Below are positions 9,571 to 20,734 of a stretch of 64,000 bases of DNA, one piece after another. How positions within the stretch are numbered: the stretch's first letter is position 1; the number at the start of each line of letters is the position of its first letter. Origin of the DNA: Simmondsia chinensis (taxonomy: Eukaryota; Streptophyta; Magnoliopsida; Caryophyllales; Simmondsiaceae); assembly GCA_018398585.1 (NCBI GenBank), contig JAGTTD010000022.1, positions 3,871,501-3,935,500 of the forward strand, written 5' to 3'. The translations under genes and the position numbers were made by a program. The notes under the pieces are model-generated. The model did no database searches. It was given only the letters and a program-made list of their open reading frames with translations, and was not told where the DNA came from.

Positions 9571-11654
9571 TTTACACCCTCGCATTTAATAATCCCAAAA
9601 TCACTTAAGCTCGTCATGCATTCAACCTTCTTATTGTTTTGGGATACCTATCACTTTAAACTTTTTTATTTTTTATTTAAATTTATATATTTAACATAAA
9701 TTATTATCACAAGGAGGGCAATATCAAAAAAAAAAAAAATTAAAAATTTAAAATTTGCTGAAGTGGAGGCTATTTGGAAAAATATTTGTCAAAATGGGCC
9801 ATTTTGGATAATATTTTTTATTTTTATTTTGGGCCATTTTGAGCAATGACTCTCTACTGTGTTTCCTATTGCATGTTCACCTTCGAGATCATAGCGACAA
9901 AAATGTTCATGTGCTCGGCGTGATAGACTGTGGCTTGTGTTCCTTGAGCTTTCCCAGTCCAAATCCATTGTTACAATCCTTTTCTAAAAACTTTGGTTAT
10001 TGTCATTTTTTCCAACATTTCTTTGTTCAACCAGATTAGCAAGAAGGGAAAAGTGTTTGGAATTTTTTTTCCTTTGGACTATTTTTTCAATTTTGATTCT
10101 CCAAGTTGATGTGGGAAATCAATTTTTGTAGCATCATATCCGTTTCTTATGCTTTAATTGTGTCATAAATTTATCCTAAGATGGAGGCAATTAGCTTGAA
10201 ATATCTCATAAATTTTCGTTCCTTTAGTTGGTATATCGGTACAAAGATTTTCATATTTATGTATTTGATCCTAAATTAGCTTGTAGTCGGTCAAGGAAAA
10301 CTAAATCCACCTATTTTATATATATATATATATATATTTTGCAACACTATCGTTCCACCCATACTTGCTATATAGCACCTCCCATATTCCTTGAGAGTTT
10401 TCAGTTTACTGTAAATACGATACAATGATGCAGACATATAATTAAGCTACATACCTTTACATGTATGGTCATCGTTCTCAAAATTTGTATTAGATCTATC
10501 CAATGTTTTATCATTTAAAAGTGTAAGATGAATTTCAATTTACCCTAAGAAAAATTCCATCTAATCTGATCATATTTTGTGATTTTTTCTATCTAGAGGA
10601 TTAGTTTTCAACATACCAAGGGCGATAAAAGCAATGGTAGTCATATTTTTGATTACTCATTTCTAAACGACTTAGAATGTTAGGCAAACAATGATGAGTA
10701 GTTGGAAAAACTTATTTTAGGAAAAGTCAAACCGAGTAGTAAACTGTATTTGAACAAAGCAATCCCAAATAGAACCCATCTCAAACATAACCAAGGTAAA
10801 GCGATAAAGTTGATCCAAAGCGAACAAAATTTAATTAATGCAAGCCTGACACGATAAGCGAATCATACAGTAAGTAAAAATAATTAGCAAGGAAAAAAAG
10901 TAGGAAAGCAGAAATCAAACTGATGAATAGCCGCATCGTGAAGTTCACCACTGCCTAAGAGGTTTATGCCCCATGCCGGTAAACATGACGAATTATCACT
11001 CTCAATCTTAGGGTTAACACATGAAACAGAAAAACCTTGAATAGAGAAATATATAGAAAATAATTTTTTTTTGAGTTATGTATCATGCTTCTTACTACTA
11101 CTATTATAGATAACACTGTCAAATACAAGTCAAAATTTATAGAATTACATTTCTTTCCACTGTAACTATTTTAAAATGAGTTGTTATAGATATGAATGTG
11201 ATCATATATAATTTTTGGAAAAAGCTGTATAGCACAAAAAATGCAAGACTAGAGATTCGAAACCCATTTCCCTCGAGTGTAAGTCACACTCTCCAACATC
11301 TGAGCTACAATGTTCATTGTGATATTGCTTGAGTAAATAAATATTTAAAGATTTTTTTGATGATTTCATATCGTGTGTTCTCGTTGCCATTTTCTCGTGA
11401 TGTATAGCATCACTCATAATTTTTTTATAATTCAATACCGAACTTTTTATGTATGAAGCGGAGTAACACACAAATGTATTAAACTCCGTTTAATTTTAAT
11501 ACCTTATTTTACTGACTATGCTTCTTACCATTACAAAATAAAAATATGAGCAAGTCATATATCATATTTTGTAAAAATGTGAGTGATGCTTTTGCTATGA
11601 AAAAAAGAAAGGGGGCCCATATACTCATGCGATTTCCCCGCAAAGATTTTTTTT
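9571..11654. other. unassigned DNA with one (TA)n tract
   Basis: No supported gene. A short (TA)n microsatellite sits at about 10,317-10,338. ORFs of 66-89 codons here have no recognisable domain and are probably chance. Confidence 0.55.
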
Positions 11655-11881
11655 GAGAAAATTTGTTTTATGTATTACTGAGGTTTGATAATATATTTTT
11701 CAGGTATCTTGAACTTTGATATTTTTTTCAGGTACCCTATGCTAACAGAACCCCAAAGAGTTAAGCCGAGGGTATTTGAAAAAAAAAGTTACCAAAATTT
11801 TGGGTACCTCAAAAATATTTCGAAGTCTCAGGGTTTCTGAAAAATATATTATCAAATCTTAAGATACTTGAATCAAATTTT
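11655..11881. mobile_element. fold-back MITE
   Basis: The left arm contains TTGATAATATATTTTTCAG and the right arm its exact complement CTGAAAAATATATTATCAA. The arms stay complementary over about 80 bp, from gaaaatttg/caaattttc outside to ggtaccc/gggtacc inside, leaving a loop of about 60-70 bp. A transcript would form a long hairpin. Confidence 0.7.
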
Positions 11882-12379
11882 CTATTTTTTTTATTTGATA
11901 ATTGCAATATTATTCATCAACCAATCAGATACAAAAAAATTTAGTACTCCCAATATAAATATTCATTTCCAATTCTATTTCTAGTAGTATCGATCTAACT
12001 ATTAAACCAAACTACAAACATTATTGACCTCCGACTTTCGTTCTTTGCGAGAGTATTCGCCTGACTATTTACTTCACGTTTCTTGTGGACAAACGACAGC
12101 TTACTTATTTTTACCAGGAAAGATAACGAACCAATCAATTACAATGGGATGGGAGGGTGGCCTATGCTAATAGCAATAGTAGTTGCTAATAAAGTGAGAT
12201 TTTACTAGGAAAGTACTACATATATTTAATTTTAATATCTAATTTGTATATTTAATAATTTTTAAAAGTTAAAACCCAGCAGTTATTTTTATAAATTACT
12301 ACATTTTTATTACATTTATTGGATTTATAAGTCAAAATTATTTTATATATGCTTATTGTACAACCAATTTCATTGGTGT

Positions 12380-12489
12380 CTAGATCATATATATATATAT
12401 ATGATGAATATCAAATGAGAGCATTTGACTACAGTGAGATATGAGAGCTTAAATCTCAGCCATTTAATTCAAAATGAAGGGCTGAGATT

Positions 12490-12526
<37 letters not shown>

Positions 12527-12530
12527 AGAA
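12380..12530. repeat. microsatellites (AT)n and (CA)n(TA)n
   Basis: (AT)n near 12,387-12,403 and a compound (AC)n(AT)n tract at about 12,490-12,526. Between the MITE at 11.9 kb and this point I see nothing else. Confidence 0.85.
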
Positions 12531-12798
12531 TTAATTTTTTTAAACTCGTTGAATTCCTCTAAACAAAAAAGATATCTAGAAGATTCAAGACATGTTACTA
12601 GATATCATAAAGCTTCCGGTAGCTGTCAAAAAATTATTTGAGCAATGGCTTTCGTATTATGTTGGGGGTAAATTCTAAAAGAAGACTTGGCTTATGTTGT
12701 TCTTCATCGTTATTTGGGTAACTAATTTGATGCATTGGAAACAAGATTGTCTCTGAAGAAGGTCTATGTGTTGAAGATGACGTGTTTGGGAGTATCAA

Positions 12799-12998
12799 TG
12801 TTGAGGACTCCACATATGAGTCTTATAGAATCTCACATTGGAGTTGTGAGAAAGAAGAGATCACCTTATAAGCTTAGTGAGTTACTCCACCTATAGCCAA
12901 TTGGTTTTAGGATGGAATCCCACTTAGGCTTATATGTGGATTTCATATATTCCAACTTCGTGGGTCGGGTTTAAAGGCCCTTGGAAATTTAAAAATCA
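12799..12998 (+). repeat. TRIM LTR, solo
   Basis: TGTTGAGGACTCC ... GAATCTCACATTGGAGTTGT ... AGCTTAGTGAGTTACTCCAC ... TTAGGCTTATATGTGGATTT, ending near aaaatca. Same family as the LTR pair at 13.4-14.0 kb, but no PBS or polypurine tract adjoins it, so it is best read as a solo LTR. Right end approximate. Confidence 0.6.
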
Positions 12999-13079
12999 AG
13001 ATGAGGACCGGCTTTTGGGTCAAGGCTTGATGTGAAGAGTTTTCTTATTCCATAGAGGATGTTGCTTGGAATATCGAAT

Positions 13080-13305
13080 GTGTCAAGAGTTGGAATGTAC
13101 CGAGCTTGCTGATATAAATGGTTTTCGCCGAGTTGTTGAGGCGTTCTCTTTGGTTTTTGATTTTTTGTTCATTTTGTATTGTTTGGTTCCTGTTTTGATT
13201 TTGTATTTCTTCTTTATGCTCCCAAACTTTGGTGTGGTTTCAGGTCCCGCTTTTGTGGGGTGCCGTCTTTATATTACGAGTTTTTCGCTAATTATCAGGA
13301 AAAAA
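13080..13305 (+). mobile_element. LINE 3' end (truncated)
   Basis: T/G-rich stretch ending GTTTTTCGCTAATTATCAGG and an A run, the same terminus as at 4.8 and 15.05 kb. The 101-codon ORF here is low-complexity and not supported. Confidence 0.45.
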
Positions 13306-13387
13306 TGTGACCATAGGTGGTGGATGTTCTGTCCTCCCGACATTTGGGAGAGGGTTGTGGAAGATTCTTGATAGCATTGTTTTTTAG

Positions 13388-13992
13388 GTCCTTTTGGACT
13401 TTGCATCTGATAAAAAGAGATTCCTACATGTAAGTCTAGTTGAATCTCACATTAGTATTGTGAGAGAGAAAAGCCCACCATATATAAGCTTAGTAATTTA
13501 CTCCACCTATTACCAATTGATTGTTAAGATGGAACCTCATTTGAGCTTATATGTGGATCTCATGCATACCAATTCCTTGGATCGAGCCTGAAAGCCCGCT
13601 GAAATTAACATGGTATCATAGCAGTTGGATGATCCTGGAGTTTTCTTTATCGCATTGTGTCCTCTAGAAGAAGGGTGCATTTGAATTTGTTGCATCTATG
13701 CCCTATTGGTGAATGTTGGATCCAACTGGACGTAATTCCCAATTGGATCTAAGAAGGCGAGATGTGTGTTTAAAGTAGACTCGCATGTAAGGGGATTGTT
13801 AAGGACTTCGCATGTGATTCTAGTTGAATCCCACATTGGAGTTGTAAGAGAAAAGAGATCACCATATAAGCGTAGTGGATTACTTCACCGAATCCCAATT
13901 GATTGTAGTATACAACTCTGCTTGGACTTATATGTAGATCTCATTTATGCCAACTCCGCGGGTTAGTCCTCAAGGACCACTGAGATTTAACA
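13388..13992 (+). mobile_element. TRIM (miniature LTR retrotransposon)
   Basis: Two related LTRs of about 180-220 bp flank only about 186 bp. The left LTR ends GAAATTAACA at 13,610 and is followed at once by the PBS TGGTATCATAGC (13,611-13,622). The right LTR (13,797-13,992) begins TGTTAAGGAC after a purine tract (GTAAGGGGAT) and ends TTTAACA. The internal part has no ORF, as expected of a TRIM, which needs enzymes from an autonomous element. The left LTR's 5' edge is blurred by changes and no target duplication is clear. Confidence 0.75.
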
Positions 13993-14087
13993 CTTCCATT
14001 CCCTCAATTTTTCTAATAAAAATATTATATGTACATAGTTTGATGTCCGATTTATGTATTTGATAATGTAAAAAAAATGGCATTAAG

Positions 14088-15490
14088 GCCATGTTTGGTT
14101 TCGACTTTAAAAATAAGGGGTGAGCTTTTAATGGTGCAATCTTTTTCTATGCTATCTTTCAAAATTTATTTTGTTGTTACTTTTGTTTTCTTGTTTGTTT
14201 CGTCCAGCCGGTTTTTGGTTTGTATCCAAATATCAAAAAAGAAAAATTTTTCAAAATTAAATAGTTTTATGGAGTAACCTTTACTCTTATTTGGTGAATA
14301 AAGGTTAAAAAAGTTATCGACTTGTTACTTCATTTGACCCATCAGAGGGGTGAGTTGACACATACCGAGTCAATAGTCCAAAAGTGTTGAATACGGTTAG
14401 ATTAGAGGAAAAACATTTTCCGATTTGACTTAATCGATTGAGTTATCTCAAGGACGGGTTGTGTTAATCATGTCATAGGTACTTGGTACTCGGACTTGGG
14501 ATGGTTCAATTCAAGTATTTCCTTTTTTCACTTATACAATTATATATCTCGTAAAATATATGTATATTTTGAAGATATTTATAAGAAAAAGTAAAAATAT
14601 TTAATGTTGTACATCATTTTATAAAGCTAATGAAAAGGCGCATTACGATCATCCTAGCAGATGCGTTAAAGATTGTGGTATAGGTGAGAATGTTTATACT
14701 TAAATGAATTTGGTAGCAGACATACTTGCAAAATGATGTGGATGAATTTTTTTTGTTGAGGCTTCAGTCCTGCTCTCGTTTCATGTGCTTATCTTCTGGT
14801 TCATCTTCAGCTGGGATCCCTATTTGAGTTTGTTCTAGCGCCTTGTTTTGTCCTCTCCCCCGTGTCTTGTCTGATTTTGTGCTTGGTATATGCTGTGTCG
14901 TGTTTGAGGGGAGCGTTTGTTCCTGTTGGTCGGTCCTTTTGTTTTGTGTTGGTTGTTTTTGGTCCCCGTTTTGTTACGGTCGGACTCAAGCCTCACCTAG
15001 CTAGTGGTCTGCTTGTTTCGCGACTTTTTCGCGATTTATCGAAAACAAAAAAAAACTTAAATGAATTTGAATCATGTTGATTTTTACGGTTAGAATAATC
15101 TCATGCTAACGTGTTGTGTCACAAGCCCAAAAAGCTCGTCACCTACAAACCCAACTCAGGTCCATTTAACTCCTCAATTTAACGGCTCAAACTTGTCGAG
15201 TCATTAATTCCTTGGGTGGGTTGTGGCTTAAGGTGGGTTTGGGCCATTGGCCGGACCATCAGTTATGTCTTGCTCATATTGGGTTAAAAAATCTTGAAAT
15301 TATTAGCACAAATGGGGTTAAAATTTTGGCAATGAGGGGGACTGATGCAACACTTTTAACCCTATATAACGTGAAAAGTTTTCGGAATGAATACTTAACC
15401 TTTTTCATTTCGCATATCAAACGAGAAAATGACGTAAACATTTTAAGAAAGTAACCATTAAATGCATTCTCCTCAAACCAAACATGCCCT
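14088..15490. mobile_element. candidate TIR element with nested LINE end
   Basis: Left end GGCCATGTTTGGTTTCGA (about 14,091) and right end TCAAACCAAACATGCCC (about 15,475-15,489) are inverted copies of the GGGCATGTTTGGTTTGA terminus common in plant hAT-like MITEs. No transposase frame. The inside is filled by other repeats, so the pairing of these two ends is an inference. Confidence 0.4.
14740..15056 (+). mobile_element. LINE 3' end (truncated)
   Basis: T/G-rich sequence with no frame, ending TTTCGCGACTTTTTCGCGAT, TTATCG and an A-rich tail. Same terminus family as 4.8 and 13.3 kb. Confidence 0.5.
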
Positions 15491-15694
15491 AAATTGTTGC
15501 TTTTTATAAGCCAATGACTTTCGGCCACATGTATTATGCATACAAATTAAAATACATTCTTAGATTAAATTATTAGTTTGTACTGCTAAGGAATATGGTA
15601 TCAAATCTAAACTTTAGTTTATAAAGGCCTTTTATTTTTTGTTATTATATATATATATATTAATTATTATCTAGCATATAAGCATATGCTAAAA

Positions 15695-16010
15695 GATCTT
15701 CAGGAGTCATTCGGTTACCATATGAATTAAATTTTTACGGAAAGTTCTATTTTTTTGGGAATTTAATTCCTATGTCAACTTCCCAGAAAGTAGGCAAAAT
15801 ATTTTTTGTTATCAGGATGGGAAATAGAACTTCCTTGAAGAAGCTAGTCAAAACAAATGAATTAAAACTTACCTAAGGGGGCCAAACAAGTTACTTCCTG
15901 TGCTTTGCCTACTTTCTTCAACCAAATAAGAGTCAAAATATATACTTTTTATGAATTTTTTAATTCCCGTATCTACTTTTTGCTTATATCAAACGAGGCA
16001 TACTAGTACT
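15695..16010. mobile_element. MITE-like fold-back sequence
   Basis: Imperfect inverted arms (ggaatttaattcctatgtcaac ... / ... gaattttttaattcccgtatc) around a centre containing paired strings such as AGTAGGCAAA and TTTGCCTACT. The latter pair alone is a perfect 10-bp inversion. No ORF. Confidence 0.4.
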
Positions 16011-16099
16011 ACTTGCAACACAAGGCCTGATAGTTAATGAGTCTGCCGGTGGGCTAGTTGGGCTAGCTATTGGGTTTGCTTTTTTGTATGGGTCCGCTT

Positions 16100-16345
16100 T
16101 ATTATTATTATTATTATTATTTTTTTCACTTATGGGCTACTCTTTTGTTTTATGGGCCTATCCAAATATCTTACTAGTGCTTCCGTAATAGTGGCTGTTA
16201 TGTTATAGAATGTTCATAACCCGACCCGAAATTGACCTAACCGAGATTGACCCGGCTTTAACCTATCTCAACCCGGTTCTTACCCAATTAGGGATTAGAC
16301 TGACCCGATATTGAACTAACCGGAATACGACTCGATTGCCAGGTC
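16100..16345. repeat. (ATT)n tract and degenerate ACCCGG repeats
   Basis: (ATT)n near 16,100-16,121. From 16,210 to 16,330 spaced words AACCCG, GACCCGG, AACCCGG and TACCC form a loose repeat of a type widely dispersed in eudicot genomes. Confidence 0.4.
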
Positions 16346-17010
16346 TAGGAGAGGCACGTGAGTCCCAAAAAAAAAAAAAAAAAATTTAAGGGCAATATCA
16401 TAGAGTTTTTAGGAGGAAAAAAAAAAAAAAAAAAAGGTTGATTATAAGTCGAATTTTTGCAAAAAATTGTGATAAATTATATTACATATGGATTAGGGAG
16501 GTCATTGTAAAAATACTGTGACAGGCGTTATGTAATGAATTTTGAGCTGATTTTACATGATTAGCTGTTACACGACGATACTATACCCTATTTGTTGGAG
16601 TCTTATACCATTTTAAAGCATTGATATGCTTTAACTTAAGTAGAGAAGACATAGATACGCCCAATATTTAGGGGTCGTAGCAGAGTCCAAATATTTTTAT
16701 GATCTGACAAGAGAACTTGCACTACTGATAATAGGTTTGATAAATGTGTTATGTCATGTCATGTTCATATAATATGAGGGGTCTCAGAATAGGGTACACG
16801 TGGGTTACATGAATGATCTATTTTGTTGTATGTTAGTTTGTCAACACTTACAAAAATGTCAATATTGGTATACTAGCAATAAGTACATTACAAATATATA
16901 TAAAAGTGTTAAAATTGTTTATCAAATTATCGTAATCAAATATAATTCAAATATCTTATGTGACATCGGCTACTAAAATTATGTACATAATAGGAAGTAA
17001 TATATCACTC
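16346..17010. other. unassigned DNA with two poly(A) tracts
   Basis: Two A runs (about 16,367-16,384 and 16,419-16,437) lie 35 bp apart without flanking duplications. Nothing else supported. Confidence 0.5.
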
Positions 17011-17029
17011 AAATTATCTAACCTAACTA

Positions 17030-17488
17030 CAACAACAACAACAATAAACCCAGTGTCTCAAGGGCTCCCGCAAAAGCGGGGTCTAGGGGGTTGATGTACG
17101 CAGCCTTCCCTCTTCAGGGTATGAAGCTGAAGAGAGGCTGTTTTCGAGGACCCCCAACCTGAGAGTTATATCATCTTTGTGTCATGGTGACCTAGTACTC
17201 AAAATGAGCCAAATTTGTGCACTTCTCTTTCGAATTGACTGGCTTTTGTATCAATTTTGGATCTTCAAAAACTCTTCTTAAGGAAACTCTGACTTAACTA
17301 GCTCATGTGAGTTATAGATCGCTGCATGAACTGGGGTTTATTGGGTAATCGGATTCCTCGCTAGCAGAAATAATGGAGACGTGATAGGATAGAGAGAGTA
17401 CTCATTGTTTAATCAACGTTCAACAACTCGTTTGTGGAACTTCTTGCTTAAACTTTTGTGGAATGGAAAGTGGAGAATAGTAAAACTG
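17030..17488 (-). mobile_element. (TTG)n-tailed retroposon with 19-bp TSD
   Basis: Flanked by two perfect copies of AAATTATCTAACCTAACTA (17,011-17,029 and 17,489-17,507), which fixes both ends. On the minus strand it has an unrecognised head of about 300 nt and then the shared SINE tail (AGGTTGGGGGTCC, AAGGCTGCGTACATC, CCCGCTTTTGCGGGAG) ending in (TTG)n. No long ORF. It is either a long SINE, a 5'-truncated RTE-type LINE whose 3' end ends in TTG repeats, or an RNA that read into a SINE tail. The tail match to 3.2, 41.1 and 47.9 kb is clear; the head has no partner here. Confidence 0.82.
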
Positions 17489-17559
17489 AAATTATCTAAC
17501 CTAACTATTAATATAATATCCCAATTGATGTACTTAGGATAATATTTAGAGACAGACTT

Positions 17560-17830
17560 TTGCAACAATGTGTTACTTCTATGTATATGACATACTTGTA
17601 ACCCTATTGGATACGTTTATTGAAATATTCTCTCACAATAACTACATAAATGAGTTAAACATGTTGAAAACGGATTGACCCAACCAAAATCCAAATTTAA
17701 CCCAGTCACACAAAACGATTAAAACGTTTCAACCCAAATTCACCCCAACTCCAAAACCCCAACCAAACACATCATCTTTGTATCATGTCGTTTTATCATA
17801 TCGTGTCAGATTTTGCCAGCTCTTATAGAT
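17560..17830. repeat. dispersed GGGTTGACCC/GTGTCAG-type repeat
   Basis: Shares the order of words (gttaaacatgttgaaaacgg, aacccagtcac, catgtcgttttatcatat, cgtgtcagattttgcc) with 34,030-34,205 (gttaagcgtgtcgaaaatgg, caacccagctt, catgtcgtatgatcatt, tgtgtcagattttgtt). A dispersed family without visible ends. Confidence 0.5.
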
Positions 17831-18167
17831 AATGATATGGGGTGCTAAGCACTTGACTAATTTAATTATGTATATATATAAGGCATATGAGAGGGTGAGA
17901 CATGAAAGAAGAGAATATGAACCATGAAATATTAATCATGGAATTTTGAGGGGTGGAAAAGTAATTTTGAAATCTAGGCCATGATTTAAATTTTCCGGTT
18001 CATATTCTTTCCTCTTATTTCTCACCTTTTCATACGAGTAAATGCAATATATATATTAATATTAATTCATCGACTTTACCCAAGAAATTAAAACTTAATT
18101 TTCTGAACGACTAACTAATAACTATTCTAAAAGATCAGAATGATAGATAAAGCTTATGAAAACATTT

Positions 18168-18181
18168 TTTTTTTTTTGAAC
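18168..18181 (-). mobile_element. micro-insertion: GTTC plus poly(A)
   Basis: Only 14 bp (T10 then GAAC; GTTC-A10 on the minus strand) separate two exact 17-bp copies of AGCTTATGAAAACATTT (18,151-18,167 and 18,182-18,198). The smallest such insert in the window. Confidence 0.75.
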
Positions 18182-18198
18182 AGCTTATGAAAACATTT

Positions 18199-20334
18199 AT
18201 TTGATTTGAAGTGGGATGGTGCTTTTTTTCAACAATTATTTTTTTATGGGCTTTTATTTTTACTTTTTCCGGTCAAAGATCAGGAAAGATGATGGACTAT
18301 TCCCACTGTACTAATAAGATCAAATTTATAGAGTTTGTTTTTGACTTTTAAAGGTGAATCTCATGAATCATGCTCCACCATGATGATATTCTCTAATTTT
18401 GACTTAATATATTCTTCTTAGACTATTTTGAACGATATTCGGAGTTCGTTGAATTTATACGGTTGTTTAGTGGACCTTCGACAATCCTGTTTGCGATTTT
18501 GTGGCAAGGTTTGATCCTTCGAAGATTGAGTTATTGGTGTGCTTGCTCCTATTGGAGAAACTGAATACAAAATGGTGACCGGTGAAGTTTGGAGTGATTC
18601 CTTCTTTTTTGATAATGAGCGACAAAAGTTGCATTATAAAGAAGGCATATCAGTGCGAGCAACAATGAGAATACTTGTAGAAAAGCGTGCCAAAAAAAAG
18701 AGCAATACAAGAAATCATAAAAAATATAGAAAATAAAAGTTAAAAATCAAAAGATATTAGAAGGCCTCATTAACACTGGATACAATAGGAGAAAAAATCC
18801 AAGGCGCCTATAACGGGAAGACATGAAACAGGGAAGCATGTGGAAGCTCTGAACCCCAAATCCCCACCACAGCATTAGGAAAGGAAAAAGAAGCTCGTCA
18901 AGGAGATTCTTTGTCTCCCTTTTTTGCTGACCTATGCTAACAAGGAGCAATGGCGGCGGCAAAGAGCAAAGTGTAGGCGAACTTCAGCGGTGAAGACTAG
19001 GATTTCAATTTATTGGCTGTTGGTGCAAAGCTTTAGGGTTTTGGTTGGGATAAATGCATGTCAAGTGTTGAGCAAGGATCTAACAAAAAGTTTTGGCTAG
19101 CATTGAAGGTGGTTTCATGGGTTTGAGACAAAGTGTTTTAGGAGTTCGGTCCTCATTTAGGGTTTTGGCCAATGGCTGGTTTGGGGGTAGTCGACTTGGG
19201 TAGATGGCGTGTTTCAAGTGGTTCTATGGTGGAGATAAAGCAGTGGAGATGGAGCTCAAAGTGGGCTTGGAGGAGGGAGGTCGGAGTGATTCCTCTTACC
19301 TTAATTCACGAAGTACATGTCTGTTTTGTACTAACATTATAAAATTTCGTATGCATCTGTTTCTTCATCGCAGTTTCTCTTCGAGTATTTAAACTACATA
19401 TATAGATCGTTTCCATCAACTATAGTTTTGTGTGACGCGACTGGTCCGATCAATAATGCTTGGCTTATGATTTTTTTGGCCATCAATTGAACACTTTTGA
19501 ATACTAGGAACAATCAAGTTATCAAGAAAGACGCATCAAGTTAGGATCACGTTCTTAGTGCCATCGAATTCCATGTGCCTTTTAGGCTTATATCAATATT
19601 CAAGATGCTATGATTGTTCATGTGCGGATTTCCTTCTCCCATTGCCACTTTAATCACCTGGCAGTCAGGACACTTTGATGCCCGTTTCCTTTTGATACCT
19701 TTGAATGGAATGTTGATGATGCTAGCTCAATTACATATGGAGTTCTAAGTTGTAATCGTATACTCAATGTAATTTTTTTGCGTTCATTGGAATTTACTCT
19801 AGTTTTGCGAAATGTCATGCAATTTGGTTAGCTAGCTATAGATATGTCCTTCAAAGAAGATTGGCCTAAATTCTTCCTTGTCATAATTGAAATGGACTCT
19901 TCCACATTCGTTCTTTGATAATTAAGGCACAGGTCCAAAAGGCACTCAATTTGTAGGACAGGGCCTCAAAGCTAGTAAAATCAGGTAAAATCAGATAAAA
20001 TCAAATATACCAGGAATAGGGGGAAGGGATCGAAAAGTAGTTTCTCACAGGTTGGCAAGAAGCACACCCATATTGACATCAGTTCAATGCTGGTAACTAA
20101 TAACACACTAAAGATATGTCACTTGATCATGAAATCAGCCTCAAACTACTACAGGAAACTACAAGCACCTACAGAATTAACTATGACTATATAGCAACAT
20201 CACCTCGTTACGCCACGAGTACCTTAACTCATCGTTGCCATAAACAACTCAATTTCTTCCCTTACCACTATGCCAAACACCCTTCATATGCTTCCTTTTA
20301 TTTGAAGATCACTCACATGTGAGAGGAAGTATCA
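18199..20334. other. unassigned DNA, no supported gene
   Basis: Slightly less AT-rich than neighbours in places (about 18.8-19.3 kb), but I find no domain, splice-consistent exon series or terminal repeat. ORFs of 62-71 codons are not supported. Confidence 0.5.
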
Positions 20335-20535
20335 AGGACTTCATTTGTTGATCTAATCAAAAGTCTCATATCGAAGTTGTAAAAAAGAAGATATCAACAC
20401 ATAAGCTTAGTGTGTTACTCCAATGAATGCATATTAGTTGTAAGATAAAACGCCGCTTGAGTTTATATATGTAGGCTATATATGTACCAGCTTTGTTGTG
20501 GGCCCTAAAACCCGATCAAACTTCACATGATTGAT
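20335..20535 (+). repeat. degenerate TRIM LTR remnant
   Basis: Order of words matches the TRIM LTR family (aaggacttca, agtctcatatcgaagttg, ataagcttagtgtgttactcc, tgagtttatatatg, taccagctttgttgtgggcc). No PBS follows. Confidence 0.5.
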
Positions 20536-20734
20536 TGTAGGCTATTATTTTGTTCTTCCATTCTTATTTTGTAAGTTCTCTTTGCCTTGGTGGCCTCCTT
20601 TCAGCCTCGGCTCGGCTTTTAGCAAGTCCTGTCTTGAATTTTCTTACTTGTAGTAAATCATTAAATTAGCATAATTAACGTATTTATGAAAACCTAGATT
20701 TCAAAGATTATAGAGACTTGCATACTAATTCCAA

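Noticed and set aside
13066..13371. 101-codon frame as a membrane protein
   Set aside because: Hydrophobicity comes from the T/G-rich LINE 3' end; the frame runs across the LINE poly(A) boundary.
16367..16437. Twin poly(A) tracts as another micro-insertion
   Set aside because: No flanking target duplication on either tract.
18539..19392. Small frames in the less AT-rich stretch near 18.5-19.4 kb as a host gene
   Set aside because: No domain, no splice-consistent series, no start context; lengths expected by chance.
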